From positions 186,001 through 250,000 of the forward strand of contig JBBELK010000827.1 of NCBI GenBank assembly GCA_037783545.1: a stretch of DNA of 64,000 bases. Reading direction: 5' to 3'. This DNA comes from Henricia sp. BOLD:AAB3569. Its lineage: Eukaryota; Echinodermata; Asteroidea; Spinulosida; Echinasteridae. Below the pieces are notes generated by a model, which was not told the DNA's origin, ran no database searches, and saw nothing but the letters and a program-made list of their open reading frames with translations. Positions 1 to 10,516 of this stretch are shown piece by piece (the first letter of the stretch is position 1; every line of letters starts with the position of its first letter). A program made the position numbers and the translations under genes.

Positions 1-42
1 TCAGACGGGAACCGGTGTATTCAATGTGGTATGGTCGTAGAC
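1..42 (-). rRNA. 5S rRNA gene, 5' part only (cut by window edge)
   Basis: The window opens inside a 5S gene. These 42 bases are the complement of the first 42 nt of the 5S RNA, ending at GTCTACGACC on the minus strand. The rest of the gene lies outside the window. Confidence 0.9.
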
Positions 43-111
43 GAATGCTTAAAAGGTTTACATAAATGTAAACGTTTATTGAAGAACAATATTTTACTCG
101 ACAGAACAAAG

Positions 112-2110
112 GTGCCTACGACACTCGGTATTCCCAAGTGGTCTCCCACCGAAGTACTGACAGAGCCCAACGTTGCTTAACTGCGGTGATCAGACGGGAA
201 CCGGTGTATTCAATGTTGTATGGTCGTAGACGAATGCTTAACAGGTTTGCGTAATTTTAAATGTTTACTGAAGAACAATATTTTACTCGACAGAACAAAA
301 GTGCCCACGACACTCGGTATTCCCAGGTGGTTTCCCAACAAAGTACTGACCGAGCCCAACGTTGCTTAACTGCGGTGATCACACGGGAACCGGTGTATTC
401 AATGTGGTATGGTCGTAGAAGAATGCTTAAAAGGTTTGGGTAATTTTAAACGTTTACCGAAGAACAATATTTTACTCAAAACAAAAGTGCCTACGACATT
501 CGGTATTCCCAGGTGGTCTCCCACCGAAGTACTGACCGAGCCCAACGTTGCTTAACTGCGGTGATAAGACGGCAACCGGTGTATTCAATGTGGTATGGTC
601 GTAGACGAATGCTTAGAAGGTTTGGGTAATTTTAAACGTTTACCGAAGAACAATATTTTACTCAAAACAAAAGTGCCTACGACACTCGGTATTCCCAGGT
701 GGTCTCCCACCGAAGTACTGGCCGAGCCCAAGGTTGCTTAACTGCGGTGATCAGACGGGAACCGGTGTATTCAATGTGGTATGGTCGTAGACGAATGCTC
801 AAAAGGTTTACATAAATGTAAACGTTTACTGGAGAACAATATTTTACTCGACAGAACAAAGGTGCCTACGACACTCGGTATTCCCAAGTGGTCTATCGCC
901 CACCGAAGTACTGACCGAGCCCAACGTTGCTTAACTGCGGTGACCAGACGGGAACCGGTGTATTCAATGTGGTATGGTCGTAGACGAATGCTTAAAATAT
1001 TTGCGTAATTATAAACGTTTACTGAAGAACAATATTTTACTCAAAACAACAGTGCCTACGACACTCGGTATTCCCAGGTGGTCTCCCACCGAAGTACTGA
1101 CCGAGCCCAACGTTGCTTAACTGCGGTGATCAGACGGGAACCGGTGTATTCAATGTGGTGTGGTCGTAGACGAATGCTTAAAAGGTTTACGTAATTTTAA
1201 ACGTTTACTGATGAACAATATTTTACTAGACAAAACAAAAGTGCCTACGACACTCGGTATTCCCAGGTGGTCTCCCACCAAAGTGCTGACCGAGCCCAAC
1301 GTTTCTTAACTGCGGTGATCAGACAGGAACCGGTGTATTCAATGTGGTATGGTCGTAGACGAATGCTTAAAAGGTTTAAGTAATTTTAAACGTTTACTGA
1401 TGAACAATATTTTACTCGACAGAACAAAAGTGCCTACGACACTCGGTATTCCCAGGTGGTTTCCCACCAAAGTACTGACCGAGCCCAACGTTCCTTAACT
1501 GCTGTGATCAGACGGGAACCGGTGTATTCAATGTGGTATGGTCGTAGACGAATGCTTAACAGTTTACATAATTATAAACGTTTACTGAAGAACAATATTT
1601 TACTAAAAACAAAAGTGCCTACGACACTCGGTATTCCCAGGTGGTCTCCCACCGAAGTACTGGTCGAGCCCAACGTTGCTTAACTACGGTGACCAGACGG
1701 GAACCGGTGTATTTAATGTGGTATGGTCGTAGACGAATGCTTAACAGGTTTGCGTAATTTTAAACGTTTACTGAAGAACAATATTTTACTCGACAAAACA
1801 AAAGTGCCTACGACACTCGTATTCCCAGGTGGTCTCCCACCAAAGTACTGACCGAGCCCAACGTTTCTTAACTGCGGTGATCAGACAGGAACCGGTGTAT
1901 TCAATGTGGTATGGTCGTAGACGAATGCTTAACAGTTTACATAATTGTAAACGTTTACTGAAGAACAATATTTTACTCGACAGAATAAAAGTGCCTACGA
2001 CACTCGGTATTCCCAGGTGGTCTCCCAACGAAGTACTGACCGAGCCCAACGTTGCTTAACTGCGGTGATCAGACGGGAACCGGTGTATTCAATGTGGTGT
2101 GGTCGTAGAC
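112..2110 (-). rRNA. 5S rRNA tandem array, block 1 (11 genes)
   Basis: Eleven head-to-tail 5S genes are transcribed on the minus strand. Each runs from GTCTACGACCATACC to GTAGGCAC (120 nt) and is followed by CTTTTGTTTT, a good RNA polymerase III terminator. Low-coordinate gene ends: 112, 301, 487, 673, 862, 1052, 1241, 1430, 1615, 1804, 1991. The first 9 nt (GTCTACGAC) pair perfectly with the 3' GTCGTAGGC to form helix I. The internal promoter region carries GTTAAGCAACG (box A-like) and TACTTCGGTGGGAGACC (box C-like). The gene at 862-985 has a 4-nt insertion and that at 1804-1922 lacks one nt near its 3' end; both may be pseudogenes. The product is the 5S RNA of the large ribosomal subunit. 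Which copies are expressed cannot be told. Confidence 0.95.
862..985 (-). pseudogene. 5S rRNA copy with 4-nt insertion in box C region
   Basis: This copy is 124 nt. Four extra bases lie in the gtggtctatcgcccacc stretch where other copies read gtggtctcccacc. On the RNA this falls in the GGGAGACC segment, in the helix IV loop and the C-box recognised by TFIIIA. The same kind of 4-nt insertion (ctatctccc) recurs at 30965-31088, 33741-33864 and 37705-37828. Confidence 0.65.
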
Positions 2111-2135
2111 GAATGCTTAAAAGGTTTACGTAATT
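2111..2135 (-). promoter_or_regulatory. 5S upstream region with TATA-like AT block at about -21 to -30
   Basis: Counting upstream from the 5S start, positions -21 to -30 in intact spacers read TTTAAAATTA or GTTTACAATTA on the minus strand. This is an AT-rich block at the distance where TFIIIB/TBP sits on Pol III genes. Here it is interrupted at AATT (-22 to -25) by the 23-kb insertion. The spacer block is kept through the array, with variants TTTAAAATTA, TTACAATTA and TTATAATTA. The promoter role is inferred from position and composition. Confidence 0.45.
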
Positions 2136-2171
2136 AACAGCATTGGATATATTTTGGTATTATTGGAAATT
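2136..2171 (+). repeat. Left terminal inverted repeat of the 23-kb element
   Basis: This 36-bp repeat starts aacagcattggatatatttt and is matched base for base by the reverse complement of 25232-25267. Homology stops after gaaatt. Confidence 0.85.
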
Positions 2172-2784
2172 TGATTATAAATTTGATTATAATTTCAATA
2201 AAATACGTCATTTTTAAGGGGCCAACTACATTTTTTGACACCATTTTTTAAAGTTGCAGGTAAATTGAGGGAAACTTAAGGTTCTGACAGCATATTATCG
2301 TAATTACACGTGAAACACACCAGATGACAAACAAATTTAGAAGGGTTCAAAACCTAATTAGTCAACTGAGCATCTTTATTTCTTCTTTTAATTCTAAATT
2401 ACACAAATAAAATAACAAGTAGTAATAAATTAGAATTGTTGTCTGCCAAAATTAAACAATCTGTTATACTATGGAAACCAAACTGAATAAGTAACACATA
2501 TGTACCCAAAAGTGGCACAGGCAATAAACCATACCGTTTTTAAACTAAAAAATACTAACTATTGTGTTTAAGGCCGTTTGTGTTCTATATTTGACAATTC
2601 CAACATAATTTTTAACAACTTCTTTGAAATAAGTGGATTTTGCAGGAAAAATAAATAACAGTGACATGACAAAGCCTTTACAACAACAAAATACAGACCA
2701 AAACTGTAGTGAGCATTGTTTATAACACCGAAAGCAGTTTGTGATAAGCACATCGCAGAGCGGGAAGTTGTGATACGCTCTCTA
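2172..2784. other. AT-rich non-coding stretch
   Basis: I see no convincing ORF, RNA gene or internal repeat here beyond two copies of a short AAATTTGATTATA-like motif just inside the terminal repeat. The minus-strand ORFs (60-68 aa) have no recognisable features. Confidence 0.5.
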
Positions 2785-3296
2785 CATGAACCATAGAGGG
2801 CAGACTATTATGGTACACCGACAGGCGTACCTTACTGTTCATGGACCACATAGGGGACAGACTATTAAGGTACGCCGCCTGGCGTACCTTACTGTACATG
2901 AACTATATGGGAATTTTCCTAGGGTACGCCACCCGGCGTACCTTACTGTACATGAACTATATGTGCAATTTCTTAGGGTACGCCACCCGGCGTACCTTAC
3001 TGTACATGAACTATATGGACAATTTCTTAGGGTACGCCACCCGGCGTACCTTACTGCACATGAACTATATGGGCAATTTCTTAGGGTACGCCGCCCGGCG
3101 TACCTTACTGTACATGAACTACATGTATATTGGCAATTTCTTAGGGTACGCCACCCGGCGTACCTTACTGTACATGAACTATATGGACAATTTCTTAGGG
3201 TACGCCACCCGGCGTACCTTACTGTACATGAATTACATGTATATGGCAATTTCTTAGGGTACGCCACCCAGCGTACCTTACTGTACATGAACTATA
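2785..3296 (+). repeat. Left 54-bp tandem array with hairpin core
   Basis: About nine units of 54 bp are present, with variants up to about 61 bp. Each contains ggtacgcc, 4 nt, then ggcgtacc, a perfect 8-bp stem, followed by ttactgtacatgaactatat. Unit starts include 2869, 2923, 2977 and 3031. The same unit forms an array in the opposite orientation at 24288-24810. The array is open in several frames on both strands only because the unit is a multiple of three. Confidence 0.9.
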
Positions 3297-3298
3297 TA

Positions 3299-3445
3299 CA
3301 GTAAAACCTGCTACTAAGGCCACCTTACTTTGGTCCCAAACGCTATTTGTATAATGCTTAAAAAAACCTTTATAAAGAGGCCACCTGTTTATAGTGGCCA
3401 GTTTTTTACGGTCCCGAGAGTGGCCACTATATTTAAGTTTCACTG
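3299..3445. mobile_element. 147-bp MITE with CAGTRAAAC termini and TA target duplication
   Basis: The element begins CAGTAAAACC and ends AAGTTTCACTG, so the ends are inverted repeats. TA flanks both sides (3297-3298 and 3446-3447). A TA duplication with CAGT ends is typical of Tc1/mariner-pogo derived miniature elements. It is inserted in the last 54-bp unit. Confidence 0.6.
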
Positions 3446-3964
3446 TAGTGTAATCCAAGCAACATTTAGTGAGCCCGCCCTCTTGTGGTTATTGCATTGT
3501 TACTGCGGTGTATGTCTATTGTGACGTCACGTAAATGAATTGGAGATACACTGCAGTTTTTGTTAATTGGATTAGTCTATGCCTTACTATACATGAACTA
3601 TAACATGAGCAATTTGTTAGGGTACGTGTATGCCGCCCAGTGTACCTTACTGTAAGTGAACCATAGTCATTAGAGGGCAGTGTGCTACAGTACACCAGCA
3701 AGCGGACCTTATACACCTATCAATTGTGTGCCCCACCTAAGAGGTGGCTAATGTCACTTTTTGAGTAGAGTTTTCCAACCCAGGGGCAAATTTTGAGTGA
3801 CAAAATCCCCAGCCACGGGGCAAATGTGAGGTCATAAAATAATGTTGGCTCCGCCCCTGCACAAACCAATAAGTCCCACTTTTCGAGGGCTATGTAAAAC
3901 TGCCGCGACTGAGCGGAGAGTTTTATAACGTGGTCGGGTAACTTTACAAGGACGCTAATTCTCC
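3446..3964. other. Non-coding; one degenerate 54-bp unit
   Basis: A diverged copy of the hairpin unit (ccttactatacatgaactat followed by ttagggtacg) lies at about 3581-3720. A CGCCCTCTTGTGGT-like motif followed by a GTGACGTCAC motif at about 3475-3535 resembles the arms of the 5780-5860 hairpin. No gene is seen. Confidence 0.5.
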
Positions 3965-4605
3965 TTGCATCCCCATTGTACTAAATTGTGTTACTCTCTC
4001 GCACAACCACGGAAGTTTTACCAAAAATGGTCAAATGGGAACACCACTTTTAAAAGACACACAAATCTAACCGCAGTCAAGGATAAGCTCCTACAGCATG
4101 TCGAGTTCACTGAGAATGTTGCCGACCAACTACATGTCCAGTATGAAGTGGCCAAACTCGTGTTACGCCTACTTAGGACTGCAAGGTGATAGTGCAACTT
4201 GTTCATGTGTGGCATCAAGACGGTTCAGGACTAACGGCAGGCCAACATCTGTATGAGCCACCAAATTGAATGCAAAAGTTTGTGCTGCTTGTTCTATAGC
4301 AGCCGATGATCTCTGCAAGGGGAGGGTGCCATGGTCATAGGTGTAGCAAAGCAACAATGGAAGTGGCACAAAGCAGATTGAGTAGGGCAGGTAGAGCAGG
4401 GCAGATGAGGAGACCCGGCATCATGGTGTGGGTGAGTGTCATTGCGCATTCACAAACAGATAGGCCTATTGGATGAATGTCATGAAACCACAGTCCTACA
4501 CCTCCTCCAATTTTCCACCTCTACGGTGATATCAACTATTCTCGGTCTCTTGTCTATTTGTTGATTGTAACGAGTCTGTTGATGGAATACAGTAGTTTGC
4601 TAGTA
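3965..4605 (-). repeat. Left copy of a diverged inverted segment (mate 23028-23610)
   Basis: Read on the minus strand, this segment aligns with the plus strand at 23028-23610. Shared stretches include caaactactgtattcca, aataggcctatctgtttg, caatttggtggct, cttgcagtcc and gtcggcaacatt. Indels of several bases separate the copies. Short ORFs in both share peptide stretches (for example YHLAV.SRR), but frames are interrupted. It may be an untranslated or decayed coding arm of the parent transposon; no protein family was recognised. Confidence 0.65.
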
Positions 4606-4734
4606 CATGTATATGTATCTGGCTCAGCACTGATGCAGTTTCGTCTTTTACCAACGTGATCAAACATCAAAAAAGGATAACAGTGAGCAAAATCTGGAGT
4701 AAAATCGACAATTTTCAGGCAGCGCGGTACACAG

Positions 4735-4935
4735 ACTTCATGCTGAGACGCGTCAAAAAGAAAGTAGTCCCACCAACGCGGATGGATTTTGTTTAGCCTA
4801 GACTGGACCCCTGTCCACATACTAACTTCCCCACGCGTTGTATATGAGCGAGAGCAGCGTAGCGCACATAGACAGGGGGCAGATCTAGGCTAAACAAAAT
4901 CCATCCGCGTTGGTGGGACTACTTTCCTTTTGACG
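4735..4935. repeat. Imperfect palindrome (fold-back)
   Basis: Arms contain gtagtcccaccaacgcgg and ccgcgttggtgggactac, extending through atggattttgttta on the left and its complement on the right. A related, longer palindrome lies at 20613-20918. The interior carries a cctagactgg..ccctgtccacat motif that recurs elsewhere in the 23-kb element. Confidence 0.75.
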
Positions 4936-5219
4936 CGATCACGTGGGTAGCGAAGTCAGCATGCATGACGTGTCAAGTCTCCCGTCTGTCCAAATTTGTC
5001 GATTTTACTCCAGATTTTGCTCCCTGTTATCCTTTTTTGATGTTTGAGTCATCATGGACAGTGAACGACAAGGGTACAAAAGTCTTGAGATTACAAGGAC
5101 CCCGATGGTGAGTTTTTAAATGTCTGATTTGGAATTTACGGTACGATATTACACATGTGTATCTGGCCTCTTGAGGGCGTGTAAGAACGGTCCACACGAT
5201 CGAAGGTGGTTAAAATGTT
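4936..5219 (+). repeat. Segment repeated directly at 20880-21140 and inverted at 15200-15408
   Basis: It runs through the shared strings ttgatgtttgagtcatcatgg, acgacaagggtac and gtcttgagattacaaggacc to a CACTTTTAGCC-type module. At 15200-15408 the reverse complement appears, and the DIRS element splits that copy from its partner at 20609 onward. No coding potential is evident. Confidence 0.7.
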
Positions 5220-5508
5220 AAGGGGCTAAAAGTGTATATAGAAAATGATAACGTCCCAATATAAAACGTCCAAAACAACACTTTTAGCCTTCTAAAAGTA
5301 CATGGGAGTCAGGTCAACTCGACCGTTTACCAACTCAACTTGTACCAACTCCACCGCAAACCAACTCGACAGCGTACAGTCACCGCCGACAGCAGTTTCA
5401 CACACTTTTGTATGGAGGCGGGTACTTTTAGAAGGCTAAAAGTGTTTATTTGACGTTTATATTGCCTTTGGGACGTTATCATTTTGATGTTACACTATTA
5501 GCCCCTTA
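5220..5508. repeat. Two CACTTTTAGCC modules flanking CAACTCGAC motifs
   Basis: Module 5220-5300 begins aggggctaaaagtg and ends cacttttagccttctaaaag. An inverted module spans 5423-5508. Between them (about 5310-5395) four CAACTC(G/C)A-type motifs recur at roughly 17-18-bp spacing. Related modules are at 6141-6204, 15112-15195, 21141-21220 and 21786-21866. Each has ggctaaaagtgt-type inverted ends around a gataacgtcccaatataaac-type core, as expected of a very small MITE. Confidence 0.7.
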
Positions 5509-6140
5509 CCTTTTGAACCCCCATTCCTTGTGTTGAATTTTCCTGCATGACCAAGATGGCAGCCTTTCTGCAAAGTGAAATTTGACCTTACAGTCAAAAT
5601 TAAACATTGAAAAACTTACCATGGAAGTCCCTGGAATCTCCAGAATTTTGTACCATGGTCGATTCTTCCCGATGATTCTTTTAAACAGGAAAAAAAATAG
5701 TCCAACGTCATTTTTTTTGACATTTTCCGAGCATACTGAAGATAATAGCATGATTTGATGATTAACCAATTATTGCAAAGATATACCGCCCTCTTGTGGT
5801 CACCTCATTGTACTGCAGTGACGTCACACAATGAGGTGACCACAAGAGGGTGGTATATCTCTACCCTGGTTGGTTGTGCGCGTTCGAGTATTACATCCCG
5901 CTATTCTCTTCAGTATGCTCGGAAAATGTCAAGAAAAATGACGTTGGACTAGTTTTTTTCCTGCTTAAAAGAATCATCGGGGGGAATAGACCACGGTACA
6001 AAATTCTGGAGATTCCAGGGACTTCCATGGTAAGTTTTTCAATGTTTAATTTTGACTGTAAGGTCAAATTTCACTTTGCAGAAAGGCCGCCAACTTGGTC
6101 GTGCAGGAAAATTCAACACAACGAATGGGGGTTCGAAAGG
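5509..6140. repeat. About 630-bp fold-back element, copy 1
   Basis: Sequence 5509-5815 is complementary to 5825-6140, with a centre near 5820. Shared features include attttcctgca..accaagatggc, cttaccatggaagtccctgg and the central hairpin at 5780-5860. A second copy lies at 21221-21785 and a fragment at 15010-15110. The ORFs in the arms read the same peptide from both strands (NFDCKVKFHFAE), as a palindrome must; there is no sign of selection on them. Confidence 0.75.
5780..5860. repeat. Near-perfect hairpin at the fold-back centre
   Basis: The left arm agatataccgccctcttgtg is complementary to the right arm cacaagagggtggtatatct, closed through caccTCATTGTACTGCAGTGACGTCACACAATGAggtg. The same hairpin occurs at 21422-21506. 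Confidence 0.8.
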
Positions 6141-6199
6141 TAAGGGGCTAAAAGTGTAACATCAAAATGATAACGTCCCAATATAAACGTCAAATAAAC

Positions 6200-6626
6200 A
6201 CTTTGGTATTTTTTTTTTATACATTGAACAAAGATTTTAAGGAAATTACCTCCTGGAATCAACACATAATGTAATTTTAAGATATACTTCCCACTTGCAC
6301 TTTTGTCGCAAATGTTGCTTTTCTGTAGAAAAATCACGTTTTCTTCTTCAAAAATTGCCTTCAGTTAGTGCACAAGATAACCATTCACGCGCGCAGCGCC
6401 CTCTGTTGTCGCGCTTACGCACAGACCGCTCGCCGCGTCATTTTGTGCATTACTTTATGCAGTAATTTTATCATTTATTTATCTCAGAAATGCAACATTT
6501 GCGACGGAAGTGTCAGTGGGAAGTATATCTTAGAATTGAATAAGCTATCGATTCCAATATATAAATTTACCCAAATCCGTGTTCAATGTATATTAATAAA
6601 ATACCAACACTTTTAGCCTTCTAAAA
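6200..6626. repeat. About 425-bp fold-back element, copy 1
   Basis: Arms of about 170 bp pair around a GC-rich centre near 6400. Both contain atacattgaac, aagatatacttcccac and cgcaaatgttgc (or the complement). The ends read ggtattttttt and aaaataccaacacttttagcc. A second copy is at 14140-14560. Confidence 0.7.
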
Positions 6627-6969
6627 GTAGGAGGCGCAGGCGGGCATGACAAATACACAATTTTCAGGGAAATGCAACATTTGCGACGGAAATGCCAATG
6701 GAAAAGGTATTATAAAATCGTCCAAGCTATCGATTCCAATAATTATTATAAGCTATCGATTCCAATAATTATTTTCCTTAAATTCGAGTTGTGACAAACT
6801 AAAAAAATACCTATTTTTTTTTCCCGGTCGAGTTGGTCCGAGTCGAGTTGGTATTCAGTCGACTAGATAGATGGACTGACATGAAGTTCATGAAGTTAAG
6901 TAATAGGCCTATTCACCAACAGAAAAATCCGAACAAATACACTTTGATCTCTGTCATCTCTGTATTATT
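6627..6969. other. Non-coding; short direct duplication and CGAGTTGGT motifs
   Basis: A segment containing aagctatcgattccaataat is tandemly repeated once at about 6727-6776. Two cgagttggt motifs lie at 6834-6851, the complement of the CAACTCGAC motif seen in three other places of this element. No gene is seen. Confidence 0.5.
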
Positions 6970-7590
6970 TTAGATGGATTTTGTTTCAAAAAGAAACGGA
7001 AACAGTGCAATTATTTGGCAAGTCGATACTGCACCCACCTGTTCACGAAGATTTCTTAAAAGTTCAGTCAAACGGTTAAAGTTGTTAGGTCAGTCGGAAT
7101 TTCCTCGTCCGTGTAACACCCAAAATACTTAACCAGAGCTACACAGTAAGAATCCTTATTGATTGGTAAAAACATATATCGATGTTAAAAAGAAAATGTA
7201 AGGGTCTTTTTTACGTTTTTTCTGGTTTTGTATCTTTAAACTACTTTCTTCCTATCGGATTAGCAAAATGAGTGCTTCGCCGCGCCCAGTTGACAAGGCT
7301 CTCGAGTGTCATTGCGCGACGGATCGTACCATTATTTGTAGGGTATGCAGTTTATGAAAGTTCAAGTACGCCGCCAATAAATGCATCATATACCCATTGA
7401 AACTACATTTCAATGTTTTAAAACCGTGTTGGGAGAGGAATAAATTCTTCCTGTTTGAAAATATTAATATTTGTTGCGTTTGTTGCGTTTGTTCGTAGTG
7501 TGTAATCCCTGCTAAAATCGGTCGCCCCCGTCCATATATTACGTGATCCGTCCTTTCGAATACGGCGCTAGACTGGTTTCCGATCCACAT
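6970..7590. repeat. Inner left arm of the giant palindrome
   Basis: Sequence 6970-7075 pairs with 13790-13890 (shared tttctttttgaaa, gtgcaattatt, ttcacgaagatttc or complements). Sequence 7088-7470 pairs with 10065-10452 (shared gtcagtcggaattt, aatacttaaccaga, atcgatgttaaaaagaaa, taccattatttgt, gaataaattct). Weaker matches continue to about 7530. The right arm is interrupted by about 3.3 kb at 10453-13789. Confidence 0.7.
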
Positions 7591-8482
7591 CTAAAAATCG
7601 GAACGGACGTGCCACTGAATGGGAAAGCCATCTTCGTAGAAAGAAATGCGACTGCGTATTAAACGCTATCAAGTACGCGCACGCACACGCTGTAACATGT
7701 TCCAAACACGCGCGCGTGTTGCTCGAAATTTGTTCGAAATACGGCGCAGCCGATGCGCGTCATAAAAAACTACGCTCAAAATTCTGATGCACGTGGCGAT
7801 TTGTAGGAAGTGACGTCATTTGAACGTGATCAATTGATTTTCTTGCTTTATTTCCACAAACCGAAAATTAAGATCAGTAAATCGAAACATTCTGAACCTC
7901 AAAATTTACAAAACAATTTGGGACGTTTTGGGAGAATTTATTAATGAATTACTTTGTAAGATGAGGGACCAGCTAAATTTGTATTTTCAAATTGTGCTTA
8001 AAAACAGTATCAACATTTTAGTGCACATGTAAATACATATCACAATATTTTGTCAGGCAATCAACTTTTGCAATATAAAGCAGATAAATTATGTGCTAAG
8101 TAATGTTTCGTGCCAATAGCGCCATGAAATTGGCCCCTGGAGTTCAGAAATGTTTTCCCTTTTTTTCAATACTTCATTGCACCATCACTGCTGTCCTCAT
8201 CTTTTGCAATGTCAGTCGTCATCAAAGTCTTCATTATCTTTAAAGCCCCAAAATTTTACTTCACGAGCAGACAAGAAAAACTAAAAGTGTTGAAAGCAAG
8301 GTAACAATCACATTTTATGGTATCTTTGTGGAAGAAAACTGCTAACTGAAGGTGTTTTAAGTTTTGAATATGTTTTGTTTACCTTTCATGCATTGGCTTA
8401 AATTTCTACAAGGCTCTTTATCAACATATTACTACGACTGTAATTGTGGGGAAATAAAACATGTTCCAAAGTATTTAACACT
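7591..8482. other. AT-rich unique centre, no gene seen
   Basis: No convincing ORF or repeat is seen. A GC-rich stretch with alternating cgcgcg/acgcgc lies at about 7675-7715. Confidence 0.4.
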
Positions 8483-8890
8483 TTATTAAACAGCTTCAAC
8501 CCGCAAAGCATTATTATGACAATTCAGTGATTTCTTTAGAACGTATTGTACCTGTAGGTGATTGCACAACACATACAATGGAGAAATGAACTGATTGCAT
8601 AATACACACAATGAGGGAATGGAATGACAAGAATGCGAGTCAAGTAGTGTAGATAACAAGGAAATACAATTAATTACTTGTACTGTAACACTTATGTAAT
8701 GCTGCTGTTCCTAATTTTAAAAGTTTTCCAGTCACGTAAATAATGTCTTGAAGTTGCTGCTGGTGGGTATCACCATCATGCAATTTGGGAACGACTTTCA
8801 CCTTCGCGGGTCCATCTCCTATTGGGAATGAGTGGACATGGGTTGGCTGCTCTCTTCCAAATGCCAAATACACCTCTTCGGGAGAATGAT
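8483..8890 (-). CDS. Possible terminal exon of an unrecognised gene
   Basis: On the minus strand an acceptor-like tract (T-rich followed by ccctag) ends at 8891. It is followed by an open frame of about 73 codons to a stop at 8670. The peptide includes PEEVYLAFGREQP and FPIGDGPAKVKVVPKLHD, and looks like real protein rather than random translation. An AATAAA poly-A signal lies at 8488-8483, about 180 bp past the stop. The frame is closed by TAG exactly in the acceptor, consistent with an exon start. An upstream exon was not settled: a candidate at about 9040-9180 (CSTYCPNLHL.., donor AG|gtattc) has the wrong phase. No domain family was recognised. It lies in the single-copy centre of the 23-kb element, so it could be transposon or captured cargo. 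Confidence 0.3.
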
Positions 8891-9949
8891 CTAGGGAAAA
8901 AAAACAATTAACTAATTTTAAAAAAATTGTTTAATATCCATATCTACATTCTTAAAAATCGATGCTTAGAATACAGACGTTAAAAAAAATGTAGACGTTA
9001 AAACAAGCGTAATACAATTGTAGATCACTTGATGAATACCTGGTTGGCATTTGACGCTTGCTCATACGTTTTGGTTCACCGGCGATGTCATCCTGTTTAT
9101 CCTCAAGCCTCAAATGTAGGTGCAGGTTGGGACAATATGTGCTGCATCTGAAATCTTCACTTCCTGACCCCTAATGCACCTGGTGGTTGGTGCCTTGTCC
9201 CCGTCACTGTTGAACTGAAAAATGAATAACAAGTTAACATTAATAATAAATGGCACTAAGGGTTGAGAAGTTGATCAGAATGTTTTTCTTTTTTTGAAAG
9301 TGCAAATTTGATGGAGATACCCACATTTTTGAGTGAGAAAACACTTAGTCTCATATGTTTTGTGCAAAAGGTCGTGAGACATGATGAACGGTATAAATAC
9401 CGTACACGTTCGCCACTAATTCTTCCTAATAAAAAATAGTAATAATGTCATAAATGCCCCAGAAAGTGTAAAATTTGGTTAGGAAACACGATAAGAAAAT
9501 ATCAAGTTTTTCTTTGAAAACACTTAGGATTGTTTTTGTCATGCTCCATAGACTTAGTGCATGGAGTTTCAACTCGCGAACGTGCATGATAGTTTTTCCA
9601 TGATCAACCACCAAATTCTCTCCGAATTTTTCGACCGTGACCGGTCGAGATGTCTTAAAACGGGACGACTGTCGCCGTCACTTGTTCACTTTACCGTGTA
9701 CACTGCGCTGGTGCCTGGAGTGTGTTTTTCAGTAGTGAATTTATGCCACTTAAACCACGAATTAGCAAACACGGACTGCTAGCAACATAAAGCTTACTAT
9801 ACTATTTTTACCTTCATTACTTTTACGAGTAATTTGTTGCTCATATATATACACAGCAATCTTTCGCGATCCATCGATGAAAATCATGATTGTTGCTGGC
9901 CGGCCGGCGCCGCGCCATACACAAAAAGGACATTTCAGTCTGGCTCTCT
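8891..9949. other. Unique centre; weak exon-like signals only
   Basis: Minus-strand signals include an ATG at 9874 opening 21 codons that end in AAG|gtaaaa (donor at 9811), and an open segment at 9040-9180 bounded by a tag acceptor and an AG|gtattc donor. They cannot be joined in phase to 8670-8890 with confidence. An inverted GACCGGTC at about 9638 is noted. No other gene is seen. Confidence 0.25.
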
Positions 9950-10452
9950 GACATGACGTTAAAATGCCGTATATTTATATTTCACAGGCCTGGATCCCAG
10001 ACTTAAGGGCCAATCATCAGAGTGGTCGATTTTATAGCAGGAAATGCACAAGAAAAATAACACATCGACGATTTAAATTTTGAAACTTGCAGAATTTATT
10101 CTATTACAGCGTAATGTTAAAACATTTTAAATGTTATGAGCTACAATTCTAATGGTTGCATAATGTATACATTGACAATGTGCTTCAATTTTCATAAACC
10201 TCGCACCCCACAAATAATGGTATGGTCTGTCGCGAAGTAACAATCGGTTTCCTGTTTAATGCGACGCACTCGTTGTGAATCCGGGGGAAACAAAGTAGTT
10301 CTAGCGTCAAAAAACGACAAGAACACGAAAAGGACCCTCAGAATTTCTTTTTAACATCGATTTCTACTTTCAACAATAAATAAGGACTCAACTTGTTTCG
10401 GTCTGGTTAAGTATTAAAGTCCTACACGGACGACGAAATTCCGACTGACCTA
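9950..10452. repeat. Inner right arm of the giant palindrome
   Basis: Sequence 10065-10452 is complementary to 7088-7470, with scattered indels. Weaker matches continue inward to about 9950 (cctgctataaaatcgaccac against ccctgctaaaatcggtcgcc). Confidence 0.65.
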
Positions 10453-10516
10453 TGTACCGTTGGTTCCCCGACTCATGACAACGTGTTCAATATTGTTCAG
10501 ATTGTTCAGTGGTACA

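Noticed and set aside
2786..3304. 172-aa and overlapping ORFs in the left hairpin array
   Set aside because: The 54-bp unit is a multiple of three; the peptide is only the repeat read in frame. The same holds for 24278-24682.
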